A stretch of DNA of 64,000 bases, from assembly GCA_036507285.1 (NCBI GenBank), contig CM071845.1, positions 41,372,252 through 41,436,251 on the forward strand. Direction: 5' to 3'. The stretch is from Trichosanthes cucumerina. Lineage: Eukaryota > Streptophyta > Magnoliopsida > Cucurbitales > Cucurbitaceae. The position numbers and the translations under genes were made by a program. The notes under the pieces are model-generated. The model made no database searches. It was not told the DNA's origin and saw nothing but the letters and a program-made list of their open reading frames with translations. This document shows positions 24,419 to 34,879 of the stretch, piece by piece. Each line of letters opens with the position of its first letter. Position 1 is the first letter of the stretch.

Positions 24419-25448
24419 TATTTCATTAAAACGAAATGAGTAATGTTATGCTTCACTTGAAATAATCTATATGTTTTAAAGCCAAATTCGGTCAAAAGTG
24501 TTTTGAATACTGAATGGTTTAAAACAGTAGAAACGCGAACTAAAAGATTAAAAGTTTCTCCAAAAGAAAATGCCCATCTTTGGCATCTAGTGAAGAATGG
24601 ACTTCTAAGCGAGTTAGAAGAAAATTTTTTACCAGTTTGTGAGTCATGCCTTGAAGGCAAAATGACCAAAAGACCTTTTAGTGGAAAAGGTTATAGAGCC
24701 AAGGATCCTCTTGAACTTATACATTTTGACCTTTGTGGTACGATGAATGTTAAAGCACGGGGAGGTTATGAATACTTTGTATATTTTATAGATGACTATT
24801 CAAGATATGGGTATTACCTAATGCATCAAAAGTCTGAAACTCTTTCAAAGTTCAAGGAGTATAAACTGAGGTTGAGCATCTGTTAGGTAAAACAGTAAAA
24901 ACACTTCGATCGGATGGAGGTGGAGAGTATATGGATACTGAATTCCATGACTATATGATAGAACATGGAATTACGTCCCAACTCTCACACCTGGTATGCA
25001 ACAGTTGAATAGTTTATCGAAGAGGAGAAACAGAACCCTTTTGGACATGGTTCGGTCGATGATGAGCTACACTCAACTCCCTGACTCGTAATAGGGATAC
25101 ACAGTGGAGACTGCGGTATACATTTTGAACACTATTCTGTCGAAGAGTGTTTCTGAAACACCTTTCGAACTCTGGTATAGCCGTAAAAATAGTTTATGTA
25201 ATTTTAGAATTTGGGGATGCCCGACCCATGTGTTGGTGTCAAACCCGAAGAAGTTGAAACCTCGTTCGAAGTTGTGCCTCTTTGTAGGTTACCCAAAAGA
25301 GACGAGAGGTTGTCTATTTTACGATCCTAAGGAAAATAGGGTGTTTGTGTCGACAAACACCACATTACTTAAGAAACACCACATCAGGAATCATAAACCA
25401 CGGAGTAAGATTACTTTAAGTGAAATGGGGAGTTCCTTGTTCACTTAC
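24419..25448 (+). pseudogene. pol: Copia integrase, broken (continues after solo LTR)
   Basis: Resumes with the host frame after the LTR. 24503-24886 gives HLWHL joined directly to VKNGLLSELEENFLPVC (the RLGHINLNRIERL stretch is deleted), CESCLEGKMTKRP, DLCGTMNVKARGGYEYF and FIDDYSRYGY. A frameshift near 24880, more damage near 24990-25090 (the catalytic Glu region is scrambled) and then 25104-25440: ETAVYILN, SVSETPFELW, FRIWGCPTHVLV, YPKETRGCLFYDP. Ends at a junction with minus C LTR near 25449. Confidence 0.82.
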
Positions 25449-26257
25449 TGCTGGATAAAATTACCGTTTTACCCCTGTGTTTACCTCTTGCTCCTTAAGT
25501 CCTCACTGCTCCTCTAATGAACAACAACGTTGTATTGTCCAACCATAAACAACATCCCTCTCTGGCCAGTGAGAGGGTGGGCGCCCGTTGTCCAAGCACT
25601 GGAGACAACACTTAAGGGAACAACCCCTTTAATTTCCCTAATGTCGGGAACGAGTGAATTCGATCTCGCGTAGTTAAGTTCTCAGCTCCCCACGTGCTCC
25701 TTTCCCTGAGAAGATAGATATATTGGGCGAGTAACTGTGACCACCCTCACCCGTACTAGTCAAAGGACAAACCCCCGCAGACAGAAGTCCGTAACACGCT
25801 CAGGATTAAGGTCGAGTCACTAATGGTCATCTACGAAGTTATTAGTCCTATACTGTCAACGGTGTTGCATTAGTAGGTCTAATAATTCACGGTCAGGTCT
25901 TGTACAATCTCATTGCACAGGATACCCCCACTCGCTGTCAACCACATGAATGAGTTGGATCACCTCGTTTCTATCTAATACAAAGCGGGTCGCATCCACA
26001 GCATATTCAGGATTAGGTCTCCAAACCTATCGGTATACTGTACACCGTTCGAGTCATTAACTCGAACGTGATCCTCCCTGTGTGTCCACTACATCGTTCA
26101 AGTTCTTGTTCTCTCATAAATTCAATGACCTTGAAGCTTAGTTTATTGGATAAAGTTTGTAAATATGTGAGACACAAAGTGATGAAAGAAATAACTCTTC
26201 TTTATTTTAATAGTGAATATTACAAACAAATACGAGATTAGGACATACATCCCAACA
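25449..26257 (-). mobile_element. Copia LTR type C, truncated
   Basis: Minus C LTR from the AAATTACCGTTTTACCCC region to CATCCCAACA; about the 3' half of the LTR is missing at the left, where it joins integrase. The right end is intact. Confidence 0.85.
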
Positions 26258-27791
26258 GTTGCAACGCCACTGCAGCAGACGTGTAGCTGAGGAGACGACA
26301 ATGTTGCAACGCCGAAGCTGATGCATGCCCCAACGATTAGAAATGGACAAAGGGCAACATTGCAATGTCGAAGGCGTTTCATGAAGGCACCAACGGGCGA
26401 AAAATGATTTTTTTATATATTAAATATAAAAACGTTTTATTTTTAATTTTCATTAATATAATTAGATTATATTAATTGAAATTAACTTTAGGGGCCCAAA
26501 AATGATCTAATTTTACTATTTAATTTATGCAATTGTTGTATAATTATTGTCATGCATAATCTATGCTTTTATTTTAGATATCCCACCTTAGGTTAAGCAT
26601 TTCCATTCATCATTTATAATATAAAATGTTATATTATATAGCTTGCATGTATAATTAATATAAGGTGTTATATTAATTTTTGGACAACATTGACATGCAT
26701 ATTATTTAAGAGATGAATGTGTTATGTATGTTTTCTTTTTCATGTGATGAATGTTCAATCACAATAACATAGAATTGCATGTCAACTACGGTTAAATTCA
26801 TTAGTCTTAAAATATTTAGAAAATGAAATTAATAGCCTTAGGTTATCTAGTTCTAATTAGATTAGAATTAGGAACCATGTAATTTATAAACAATGATTAA
26901 AAGAGGAACTCTGTCTAAGGAATGTTTTGTCTAGGTTGGGGTATTTAAGCTGACGGAAACGAAACACCCCTACCTGGGAACTGACCTGGGAGTGAATTTT
27001 AATCAGAGGGTTTATAAATTACAGTCGCATCAGTGGGTTTATTAAGGGGTTAATAAACTAGAAATCATAGGTTTAATATAAAGAGTTATATTAGCAAACA
27101 TAGGATAAAATCAATATAAGAGTTATATTGATTATCAGTATAAGAGTTATATTGATAAGTTTAAGTAAAACCATTAGTCGGATTTAACCTAGGTCAATTT
27201 CCTATAGAGTTAAAATATCTAGTGGGAGGAAAAGTGTATATGATACGTATAATTCCACCTACGTTTCTTGGGGAAAGTTCATACCGTCAGACTCATACTT
27301 GGCCTCATGGCGCAAACTGGAGTGTCCCCCTTCGGAAGGTGTTTGTATGAGTCAATAGCAAGGTAAATGGAGAGTGTACTTATAGTGAGTGAGAGCAGGT
27401 TTAGTGCAAACAAAACCTATGGTCACTTCTATCGGTTCACACCATAAGATCACTATGGTCAGCCTGCTAGGTTGCCTGGACCAGACAATTCCTTCGGAGG
27501 GCTTGATTATAGGATATCAAACACAGTGAACGCCCGAAAGGGATAAAGATTTTCTTAGTCTGTTTTTCAACCTAGTCCTCCCTTCAGCGAATTTTGTTGG
27601 ATGAGGACTCTGGAGTCGAAAGACAGAGGGTTGCACTCGCAAGGTACATAAGAAGTGTATGTATCCTGACCAAATAATTGTAACTAAAGCCTATAGGAAT
27701 AAGAGTTGTTCTGACATTAGGTTTTGGTCAAGAATGTCTTGATCCAAAGGAGGAGTGCTTTTTATTACCCTTCGTTGTCATACATTTTAAA
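26258..27791 (+). other. Copia leader fragment, no gene
   Basis: Begins GTTGCAACGCC, keeps degenerate TTGCAACG palindromes near 26258-26315, the AT-rich stretch, and both conserved leader blocks (26902-26996 and 27280-27540). It ends at TACATTTTAAAC, a site about 150 bp before gag in other copies, where C LTR sequence begins. No PBS and no gag. Confidence 0.75.
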
Positions 27792-28148
27792 CATAATGGA
27801 CCTACAGTGATGGGCTCCAATGATCCGAGATTAACCTGTCAAACTCTTTGACACGATTAACCAACATTCATTAGCTACGGTAACACTCCACTATAGCCTG
27901 TAGCTGCACTCCCGTCAGTGCAGATTATTACGTGTCCACTGATATAACCAATGCCCATGAGTCGACCCTTCACAGGTTTTTCGTAGACACGACTGGGTCA
28001 AATTACCGTTTTACCACTGTGTCTACCTCTTGTTCCTTAAGTCCCCACTCTAATGAACAACATATTGTGATGGTCCAACCATACACAACACTTAAGGGAA
28101 CGAGTGAATTTCATCTCGCGTAGTTAAGTTCCCAGCTGCCTACTTTGT
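27792..28148 (-). mobile_element. Copia LTR type C, left part (host of Athila-like element)
   Basis: Reads like 19622-20085 of the solo C LTR with a deletion near 28090. It begins at TAATGGACCTACAG, so the CA end is missing. It is interrupted at 28148 and resumes at 38646. Confidence 0.85.
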
Positions 28149-29484
28149 TGATAGCACACAAAATGTGCTATCCTTAGGCTTAAGTATTGCTAGTTTTATG
28201 ATGATTTCAGGGCTTTTACGTGTTTAATTTACTCAATTTCAGGTGACAAGCTTAAACGGAGCTCTTGGAGACAATTTAGATCACTCGGGATCAAAACAAT
28301 GTTATTTGAAGCTAAATATAACATCAAATGGAAGAGAGGAGACAAAACCAAGTTGAAGACCCGAGGTGATGGCGTTGCAACGCCGAACGTGCAGTCAAAC
28401 AACTTTGAAGACCACTGCCGATAGCGTTGCAACGCTGGTTTGCAGCGTCGCAACTCTAGATCAATAAGGGTGCACACATTAAGGTAGCAGCGTTGCAACG
28501 CTGTCCCTAGCGTTGCAACGCTGCCGATAGTTTCCATATTTACAACGCGTTTAGGGTACAACGTTGCAACGCTGTCCCTAGCGTTGCAACGCTGCCCCAT
28601 TGATGCCTAGAAAAACAACCTTATGATTCTTGAAAAAGGGAGCACAATTTGGTAGAGTTTTGCCCTAATTTCGAAACACACCTTGTAAGAAGAGAGAAAA
28701 TAGTGATTTTGGGAGCCAAAGCATTCGTGGAGGTTCGAGATCGAAGACGGGAGCTCGGAGACGAAGGACCGGCATCGACACCTAAGTTTATTTCTCTTTC
28801 TTTCAATTTGTAATAGCGTTCTAAGACGTTTTCTACTTGTTTAGTTTCTTTTTCATGTGATTTAGAGTAGCTAAACATTGTAGTAGGATTTGATTTATTT
28901 GTTATGACTTTATTACAATATATTGAAGCATGTTTTGTTCTTATTTTTGACCATTCGCTCTGCACTTCTTATTTCGTTGATTCAAGTGGACTCGAGAGAT
29001 AAAGCTTGAATTAGAGCAAAATTGTCAAAACCCTTAGTAGTCTGGCACGAGAGTGACCTAGAATTCTTAGGGAAACACTTAAAGAAGTTACTTAATGGCA
29101 TGCATGTTGTAGGTTCGTATGGAGACTATGAATTCTATTGCATGTGTGAGGCTCACTAAGAACCCAGAGGTTTTCTTGAGTAATTTACTTCTTGTTTATA
29201 AATTCATCTCATGAGGTCAATGCATGTGTAGTTAGGTTATTAACTTGTAAAATCACTTCCTTTAATTCTATCAAATCGTGTCTCCACATGTTTGTTTGTT
29301 TGGTTGTCTTATTCGTCCAACACCTATCCATGTTTTGTTGCTTTAGCTAAATTTGAGAATTAGTATCTTAATACTTAATTAATCTAGAATCTCATTCCTG
29401 AGGACGATACTTGGACTCATAAATCACTATACTAAAACTTGACCCGTACACTGCGGTATTGCATAACTATAATTTTACGCAACA
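28149..29484 (+). mobile_element. Athila-like gypsy 5' LTR
   Basis: TGATAGCACACAAAATGTGC to TTTTACGCAACA, 1336 bp, paired with 37247-38645. Its flanks TTTGT (28144-28148) and TTGGT (38646-38650) are a target duplication with one mismatch, and they restore the C LTR reading CTACTTGGT. Five exact GCGTTGCAACGC palindromes lie in the U3 part. The place of the TATA box reads CTAGAAAAAC (about 28609), against CTATAAAAAC in the 3' LTR. The two minus-strand ORFs inside recur in the 3' LTR only because LTRs are duplicates. Confidence 0.93.
28372..28592 (+). repeat. Palindrome cluster in Athila-like 5' LTR
   Basis: Exact GCGTTGCAACGC at 28372-28383, 28424-28435, 28490-28501, 28510-28521 and 28581-28592; ACGTTGCAACGC at 28561-28572. 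A 20-base CTGTCCCTA-spaced unit is duplicated (28490-28521 and 28561-28592). Confidence 0.93.
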
Positions 29485-29490
29485 AGTTTT

Positions 29491-29508
29491 TGGCGTCATT
29501 GCCGGGGA
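29491..29508 (+). other. Primer-binding site (tRNA-Asp type)
   Basis: TGGCGTCATTGCCGGGGA, six bases after the LTR end, differs from TGGCGCCGTTGCCGGGGA (complement of plant tRNA-Asp 3' end, usual in Athila-type elements) by two transitions, C to T and G to A, as expected from cytosine deamination. Confidence 0.85.
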
Positions 29509-29718
29509 ATGACGATTATTTAGATTAATTAATATTAGGAGAAAATTTGAAATTTTAGACTAAAGCTTGTTTGTTTGTCTTTCCTTAATTGTTTTGTGTG
29601 ATTGTTTGTTTCCTTATTTGTGTTATTTTAATTTTGTGTGTTTTTTAGTCTTTGTTTCCTGTTATCGTTGTGTTGATATTGTGTGAAGTATGGTTGTGAA
29701 ATTACTGATTTCTCAAGT
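29509..29718 (+). other. Athila-like leader
   Basis: T-rich leader between PBS and the first ORF; no feature beyond TTTGTGTG-type low complexity. The minus copy has an equivalent stretch at 41755-41970. Confidence 0.6.
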
Positions 29719-30499
29719 ATGACTTTGCATAATTTTGAGTTTCCACCATTCTATTGTCCCTCTCAGGACCCTAGTTTTGCACATCATGATTTTTCTGAAT
29801 ACCATGTGTCTAATTTTTTACCATTCTGTACCTGAGATATATGAAAATTCACATGAGGGTAGTTATTTAGGCACTTGGAACCAGAATTTTTCGTACCTTA
29901 ACCAACCCTTAGAAAAAGCTTCTCTTATGGACCAATTGGCTGAATCCACATTAGAATTGAAATTGAAAAATTTGGTTCATAGTGAATTAGAAAGGTTGGA
30001 TAGGTTAGAAACTGAGGTGGTAGGACTTTGGGAAATAGTACAGGATAGAGCTCAATATCTTAACCAGCTAGTAGTTTCCCTTAATGCCTTACAGGAACAA
30101 TTTCTTATCCTTATCACTCAGAAGATGCCACCTAGGAGGATTTGTTTAGATGTTAGTGAGGATAGTTTGAGGGAGATTGAGGCACACCATGATCAGGTTA
30201 GTGAGGAAGACACTGGTGATACACTTAGTTCCACAGGGGAGATCCAAGTGATAGAGTTAGAGGCTGAGAAGTCTTCTTTTCTTTTATTCCCTGAGATTTC
30301 CTTTATTTCTGATAACCATTGGTCTTTCACTCACGAGTCTTGCTTTGATTTCAATTCTTTTATTTTGATAAACAAAAATACCAAAAATAATTTTCTATCT
30401 GGGGCTCAAGAAAAGCAGGATAGCCTTTTAGACTTAGAAGGCTACATCGATTCGAGCAAGAAGGGCCCGAAAAAATATGAGCAATTTTATGTGCCCTAA
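29719..30499 (+). pseudogene. Upstream ORF (ORF0) of the Athila-like family, one frameshift
   Basis: I do not recognise a known protein. The ATG at 29719 opens MTLHNFEFPPFYCPSQDP, shared with the minus copy (ATG at 41752-41754). A frameshift near 29835 separates this start from the long frame that runs to TAA 30497-30499. Visible parts: an acidic/leucine-rich segment with coiled-coil character (LKNLVHSELERLDRLETEVV, about residues 75-125), an acidic middle (VSEEDTGDTLSSTGEIQVIE) and a basic conserved end (LEGYIDSSKKGPKKYEQFY). Length 781 bp against 780 bp in the minus copy. It precedes gag like ORF1 of Ogre-type elements; no homology to those is claimed. No zinc finger or protease motif. Confidence 0.7.
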
Positions 30500-30508
30500 G
30501 AAGTCACC

Positions 30509-30556
30509 GTCTAGCTAAAGACATTAAAGAAAGCGCTTCTTGGGAGGCAACCCAAG
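30509..30556 (+). promoter_or_regulatory. Hairpin motif copy 1 (after ORF0)
   Basis: GTCTAGCTAAAGACATTAAA-type motif ending in the perfect hairpin CTTGGG-AGGCAA-CCCAAG (30539-30556). It starts 10 bases after the ORF0 stop. A GGGAGGCAACCCA sequence of this sort is known from Athila-type elements; its role is not known to me. Confidence 0.8.
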
Positions 30557-30658
30557 TTTTATGTTTATTGCCTTTATTTTTTGTTTTATTTTCTAGTTGT
30601 TGGTGTTTTTTCTTTTTTATTTTTTATCTAATTTTTTTCTTCTTGTCCCTCCAGGTGT
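30557..30658 (+). promoter_or_regulatory. T-rich tract with AG before gag ATG
   Basis: A T/C-rich stretch ends CTTGTCCCTCCAG, four bases before the gag ATG. It looks like a 3' splice site (polypyrimidine tract plus CAG). The same layout precedes the next small ORF at 32104. Splicing itself is inference. Confidence 0.45.
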
Positions 30659-31961
30659 ATGCCCAAAGGGAAAGTTGCAGACTTGCACCCTTTTGATCCT
30701 GAGATCGAGAGGACCTGTAGGAGACTCCTAAGGGAAGGAAGAGCAGAACTTCAAGAAATGGCTGATCAGGAGCTCATCAATAACCCTAAACCTATCAGGG
30801 AGTATTTGAAACCTGTGTTTAATTCTTAGCAGGCTGGAATAGTCCATGCCCCTATCAATGCTAATAATTTTGAACTTAAGAAAGGGCTGATACAAATGGT
30901 TAGGGAAGGTGCTTTTAGAGGCCTAGCCACAGAAGATCCTAACTCTCATCTTCAAAATTTTTTGGAAATCTGTGGTACATTTAAAATGAATGGTATCTCT
31001 GCTGATAGTATTCGCTTACGTCTCTTTCCTTTTTCTTTGCAGGGTAGAGCCAAAGAATGGCTAGGATCCCTTCCCTCAGACAGTATCACTTCCTGGGAGG
31101 AGTTGGCCCAAGCGTTCATGACCAAATTCTTTCCACCTGTCAAAGCTGCAAGGTTAAGGACTGAGATAGGAACATTCAGGCAGCAAGAGGGAGAACAGTT
31201 ATTTGAGGCCTAGGAAAGGTACAAGGACATGCTTAGGAGGTGCCCACAGCATGGCTACCCAGATTGGCTCCAGGTAGAATTGTTCTATAATGGACTGGAA
31301 GGTAAGACCAGGACCATTCTGGATGGGAATGCTGGAGGGGCTTTCATGGCAAAGGCGCAGATGAAGCACGTGTCCTCCGGAGGAAGTGTCAATCACCCCA
31401 CTACCGTGGCCTACTGAGACAATGACAGATCTAAGCCAGTAGCTGGATTGTATCAACTGGACGAGGTAACCTCTCTTAGATCTCATCTGGCATCTCTCAC
31501 TCATGCCCTGAATAATTTTGCAGGATCACCACAGACAGAGATGTCCTCTTAATGCTCCCAACCAATTGGAGAAGCCACTATGGAGCAATTAAACTACCTG
31601 AACAACAGGAGCAACAACTATGGAGGGAACCAGACTCAGAACAACCTCCCAACACATTACAATCCAGGTTTGAGGTATCATGAAAATTTTTCCTATGCTA
31701 ACAACAAAATTGTGTTGAATCCCCCTACAGGGCATGCTTCTACATTAGAGAGGAAACCATCTCTGGAAGACACATTTCACTCCTTCATAGCTGAATCCAG
31801 AAGTCGGTCCAACGGTGGAGAATGCGATCACCCGATCTATCGGTATTGTGACCGATCATGGAGGCTGCAATAAAGAATATAGAGACCAGATTGGCCAAAT
31901 GAACACATCACTCCAGGCACTGCAAGCAAGGAAGGAAACACCTTCAGGGAGTACAGTCTAG
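30659..31961 (+). pseudogene. gag: Athila-like gag, several stops
   Basis: Starts ATGCCCAAAGG at 30659 (MPKGKVADLHPFDPEIER). In-frame stops near 30827, at 31211-31213, 31415-31417 and about 31551, and a frameshift near 31870. Retrotrans_gag domain is clear: LRLFPFSLQGRAKEWLGSLP, SWEELAQAFMTKFFPP, RLRTEIGTFRQQEGEQLFEA, then YKDMLRRCPQHGYPDWLQ and FYNGLEGKTRTILD. The C-terminal part has TYNPGL-like YNPGLRYHENFSYANN, KPSLEDTFHSFIAESR and QIGQMNTSLQAL, typical of Athila gag. No CCHC knuckle is seen. Gag ends at TAG 31959-31961 inside the next hairpin motif; no protease, RT or integrase follows. Confidence 0.88.
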
Positions 31962-32003
31962 CTAAAGACGTTAAACAAAGCGCTTCTTGGGAGGCAACCC
32001 AAG
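31956..32003 (+). promoter_or_regulatory. Hairpin motif copy 2 (at gag stop)
   Basis: GTCTAGCTAAAGACGTTAAA ... CTTGGG-AGGCAA-CCCAAG (hairpin 31986-32003). It matches copy 1 at nearly every position over 48 bases. The TAG of its own GTCTAG serves as the gag stop. Confidence 0.85.
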
Positions 32004-32250
32004 CTTTACTTACTTTTGTTTTCCTGTCTTTAGCTTGCTTTAGTTTGTTTTGTTGTTTTTCAATTCTTAGTTAATTGTTGTTTTTGCTTTGTAGGTTGTG
32101 GAGATGCCCTTCTTCGTTGAAATTCATGCTCCCGTTCTGAGGAACTCCAACACACATGCTTTAGCTATGCAAGAATCTCAGAAAGATCTCCATTACCCAG
32201 GACAGTATTGTTCACTCATACCCTCATACTTAATTTATGCTTAATTCTGC
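32004..32250 (+). other. T-rich tract, AG and short ORF remnant
   Basis: A second T-rich stretch ends GCTTTGTAG nine bases before ATG 32104, which opens about 47 codons (MPFFVEIHAPVLRNSN ...) to a TAA near 32242. The minus copy keeps GTTGAAACCCATGCTCCCGTT at the same place. It may be the stub left where pol or env was lost; unproven. Confidence 0.5.
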
Positions 32251-32290
32251 AAACATTGGGCACAATGTTTAGTTTAAGTTGGGGGGTGGG
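32251..32290 (+). other. Conserved 8-bp hairpin and internal polypurine-like tract
   Basis: AAACATTG-GGCA-CAATGTTT (32251-32270) is a perfect 8-bp stem, kept in the minus copy as AAACATTG-TCCC-CAATGTTT (39216-39235). It is followed by TTTAAGTTGGGGGGTGGGA, which resembles the terminal PPT (TTTAAGTTTGGGGGTGT, 37230-37246). Confidence 0.75.
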
Positions 32291-32757
32291 ATGTGTTTAT
32301 TTGTGTTTATTTGTTGTGGTATATCACAGTATGTCTTTGAATTGTTGGTTGATCTTTTACATAAGTATGAGTATGATAGCCTAGGATGAGATATAATTGG
32401 AAATCCTTGTGATTCTATTTGAATCATGAGAGCATGACATGAATTTGAGTTAATTTAAAAATTTTCGTGAGTTTTTTCCTGCAATATGGCCTTTATAGCT
32501 TTGTGTTCTGTAGTTTTGAAATGCTTAGAACAAAGTTATTTGGTTTAGAAGTTTGATGTCACCTCGATAGGTTCTGAGAATTGATCTGAGAGTCAAACTG
32601 CAGGATAGGGTGAATGACAATATGAAGTGCATGATCTGTATAATATGTGAAATAGTTTGTTTTTGTTTTTGTTTGCTGAAGAAAAAAATATCGTGAGGAC
32701 AAAAAGAGCTACCTTTACTGTGATCAGTTAGGCCACTCATTGAGCGAGTGCTCTGGG
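32291..32757 (+). other. Athila-like 3' non-coding region, left part
   Basis: No ORF of note; T/G-rich sequence up to GTGCTCTGGG, where the gypsy solo LTR is inserted. The minus-strand ORF at 32525-32740 has no protein character. Confidence 0.6.
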
Positions 32758-33026
32758 TGTAAGCCCTAAACTGTATTTTCTTTTATCATTGTGCACTCGT
32801 TCATGATGTTTTGAAATATGCAAAATCGTATAGGTTGCACTAAATGATGTCGTGATCGAATTTAGAAATCTATTGAATTTGGAGCTACAATGAGTCTAAA
32901 CTTCATAAGGGGATAGGTAAACCATTGAAATAATCATATTAGAAGGTTAATTGAAGTATGTTAATATCATTAGCAAATTAGGCAAATTGTAGGTGCATTA
33001 CGTATTGAATGAAAAGTTCATATCTT
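32758..33026 (+). mobile_element. Solo gypsy LTR, left part
   Basis: Begins TGTAAGCCC at 32758 and ends GGGACGGGGTGTGACA at 36819; flanked by CTGGG at 32753-32757 and 36820-36824. Net length about 2.2 kb without the C LTR inside it. The TGTAA-CCC/GGGGTGTGACA ends resemble chromovirus-type gypsy LTRs, lineage not certain. No PBS, PPT or coding DNA, so a solo LTR. Confidence 0.85.
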
Positions 33027-34879
33027 TGTTGGGATGTATGTCCTCATCTCGTGTAGTTTGTAATATTCCAAGTTGTAAATGAATAAGAGTTATTTATTTC
33101 AACTTTGTGTAATAAATAAGAGTTATTTATTTCAACTTTGTGTCTCGCATTTTTCATAAACTTAAACCAATAAACTAAGCTCCAGGGTCATTGTATTATG
33201 AGAGAACTAAGAACTTGAACGGTGTGTAGTGGACACACAGGGAGGATCACGTTCGAGTTAATGACCCGAACGGTCTACAGTATACGGATAGGGTTGGAGA
33301 CCTAATCCTGGATACACAATGGATGCGACCCGCTTTGTATTAGATACAAACTAGGTGATCTGACTCGTTCATGTGGTTGACATGCGAGTGGGGGCATCTG
33401 TACAATGAGATTGTACAAGACCAGGACCGTGAATTATTAGACTTATTGATGTAACACCGCTTGCAGATATAGAGCTAATAAATTCGTAGATGACCATTAG
33501 TGACTCGACCTTAATCGAAAGCGTGTTACGGACTCCATCTGCGGGGTTTGTCCTTTGACTAGTACGGGTGAGGGTGGCCACTGTTGCTCGCCCAATATGC
33601 CTACCTTCTCGGGGCGGGGACAACGTGGGGGCTGGGAACTTGACTACGCAAGAAGGAATTCACTCATTCCGACTTAGGGAAACTAGAGGGTTGTTCCCTT
33701 AAGGTTGTCTCGGTGGCTTGAACAACGGGCCCCACTCTCTCATTGGCCCGAGAGGGTTGTTGTTTATGGTTAGACCATGCAACATAGTTGTTCATTAGAG
33801 GAGCGAGTGGGACTTAAGGAGCAAAGAGGTAGACACAGGGTAAAGCGGTAATTTGACCCGGTGTGACTACGAACAACATGTGAAGGGTCGACTCATGGGT
33901 ATTGGTTATATCGATGGACACAACTTGTCCTACTGGTGATGAGAGTGCGACTACGGGCTTTAGTGGAGTGTTACTGTAGCTAATGAATGTTGAATAACAA
34001 GGGTCAAAGAGTTTGACAGTTAGTCTCGGATCATTGGAGCTCGTCACGTGTAGGTCCATTAGGTCCCTCGGTTGGCTCAAATTGGACAAATTAAGGGTTT
34101 ACAGTTTGGTGTGAATTTGAAGTGTTCAAATTCATTATTTGGGTATTTATGTCATTTATATGAGATATAGATGACATAATATATAGTTTGATGTGAATGA
34201 GATTCATAATAAACTATAGTATAGCCTAATTGATTAATTAGTGCTAATCGGAGAAATTGAATTGAGAGAAATTAAATTGAATGTGATTCAATTTATAATT
34301 CCACATTTATGCAAATGAGATTTGTATAATAAGGTATGAGATACCTTATATTATATAATATACATATGTGATTTGTATATTATATGGTTGTGGTAAAATT
34401 GTGATTTGGTGGAGGTTTTAACTCCATCACACAATAGTATTTAAAGGCTTTGCAAGAAGCCTTTGGTATGCCATTTGCCATTTTTTTGGATTTCCATCCA
34501 AATAGAGCAAATGTTTTCTCTCTAGAACTCTCTCAATTCTCTCTAATTCTCTCCTCACCCAAAACCAAAGGGAGTCCCACCTACTCTCCCTCAACCTCCC
34601 GAGAACAACCGAGAAGACCCTTTGGAGGGTGTCTCCTGTTCGGATCGAGGTTCGTGTTTGAGGAGAACGTCGGATCGAGAGAGATCGTGACCGGAGAAGG
34701 AGAAAACGTTGAAGAAGAGTTCTTCAAGAGGTTAGTATCTATTACTTACTATTTACTTCTTCTTCATTGCATGTTTAGCCTAGGATCTATGAGATAGATT
34801 CAATTTTAAGATAGGAATTACACAACGGATCAACGACGTTTCACAACGTCTTCCGTTGCGGGAATTTAAAATCCCTTCA
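33027..34879 (+). mobile_element. Solo LTR, type C, with target duplication
   Basis: TGTTGGGATGTATGTCC to AAATCCCTTCA, 1853 bp, flanked by ATCTT at 33022-33026 and 34880-34884. It lies inside the gypsy solo LTR. A short direct duplication of the AATAAGAGTTATTTATTTCAACTTTGTG stretch sits at about 33083-33141. The 115-codon ORF at 34450-34797 is in the R/U5 region and has no recognisable domain. Confidence 0.95.

Noticed and set aside
28621..28965. 114-codon minus-strand ORF found again at 37782-38126
   Set aside because: The two are the 5' and 3' LTR of one element, identical by duplication; the minus copy of the family does not keep it clearly.
29735..30499. Start of the upstream ORF at 29735
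   Set aside because: That start is TTG. The ATG at 29719 is shared with the minus copy, so I take it as the original start with a later frameshift.
31580..31873. A separate small gene after gag
   Set aside because: Its frame equals that of gag and its content is the Athila gag C-terminus; it is separated from the rest only by stops.
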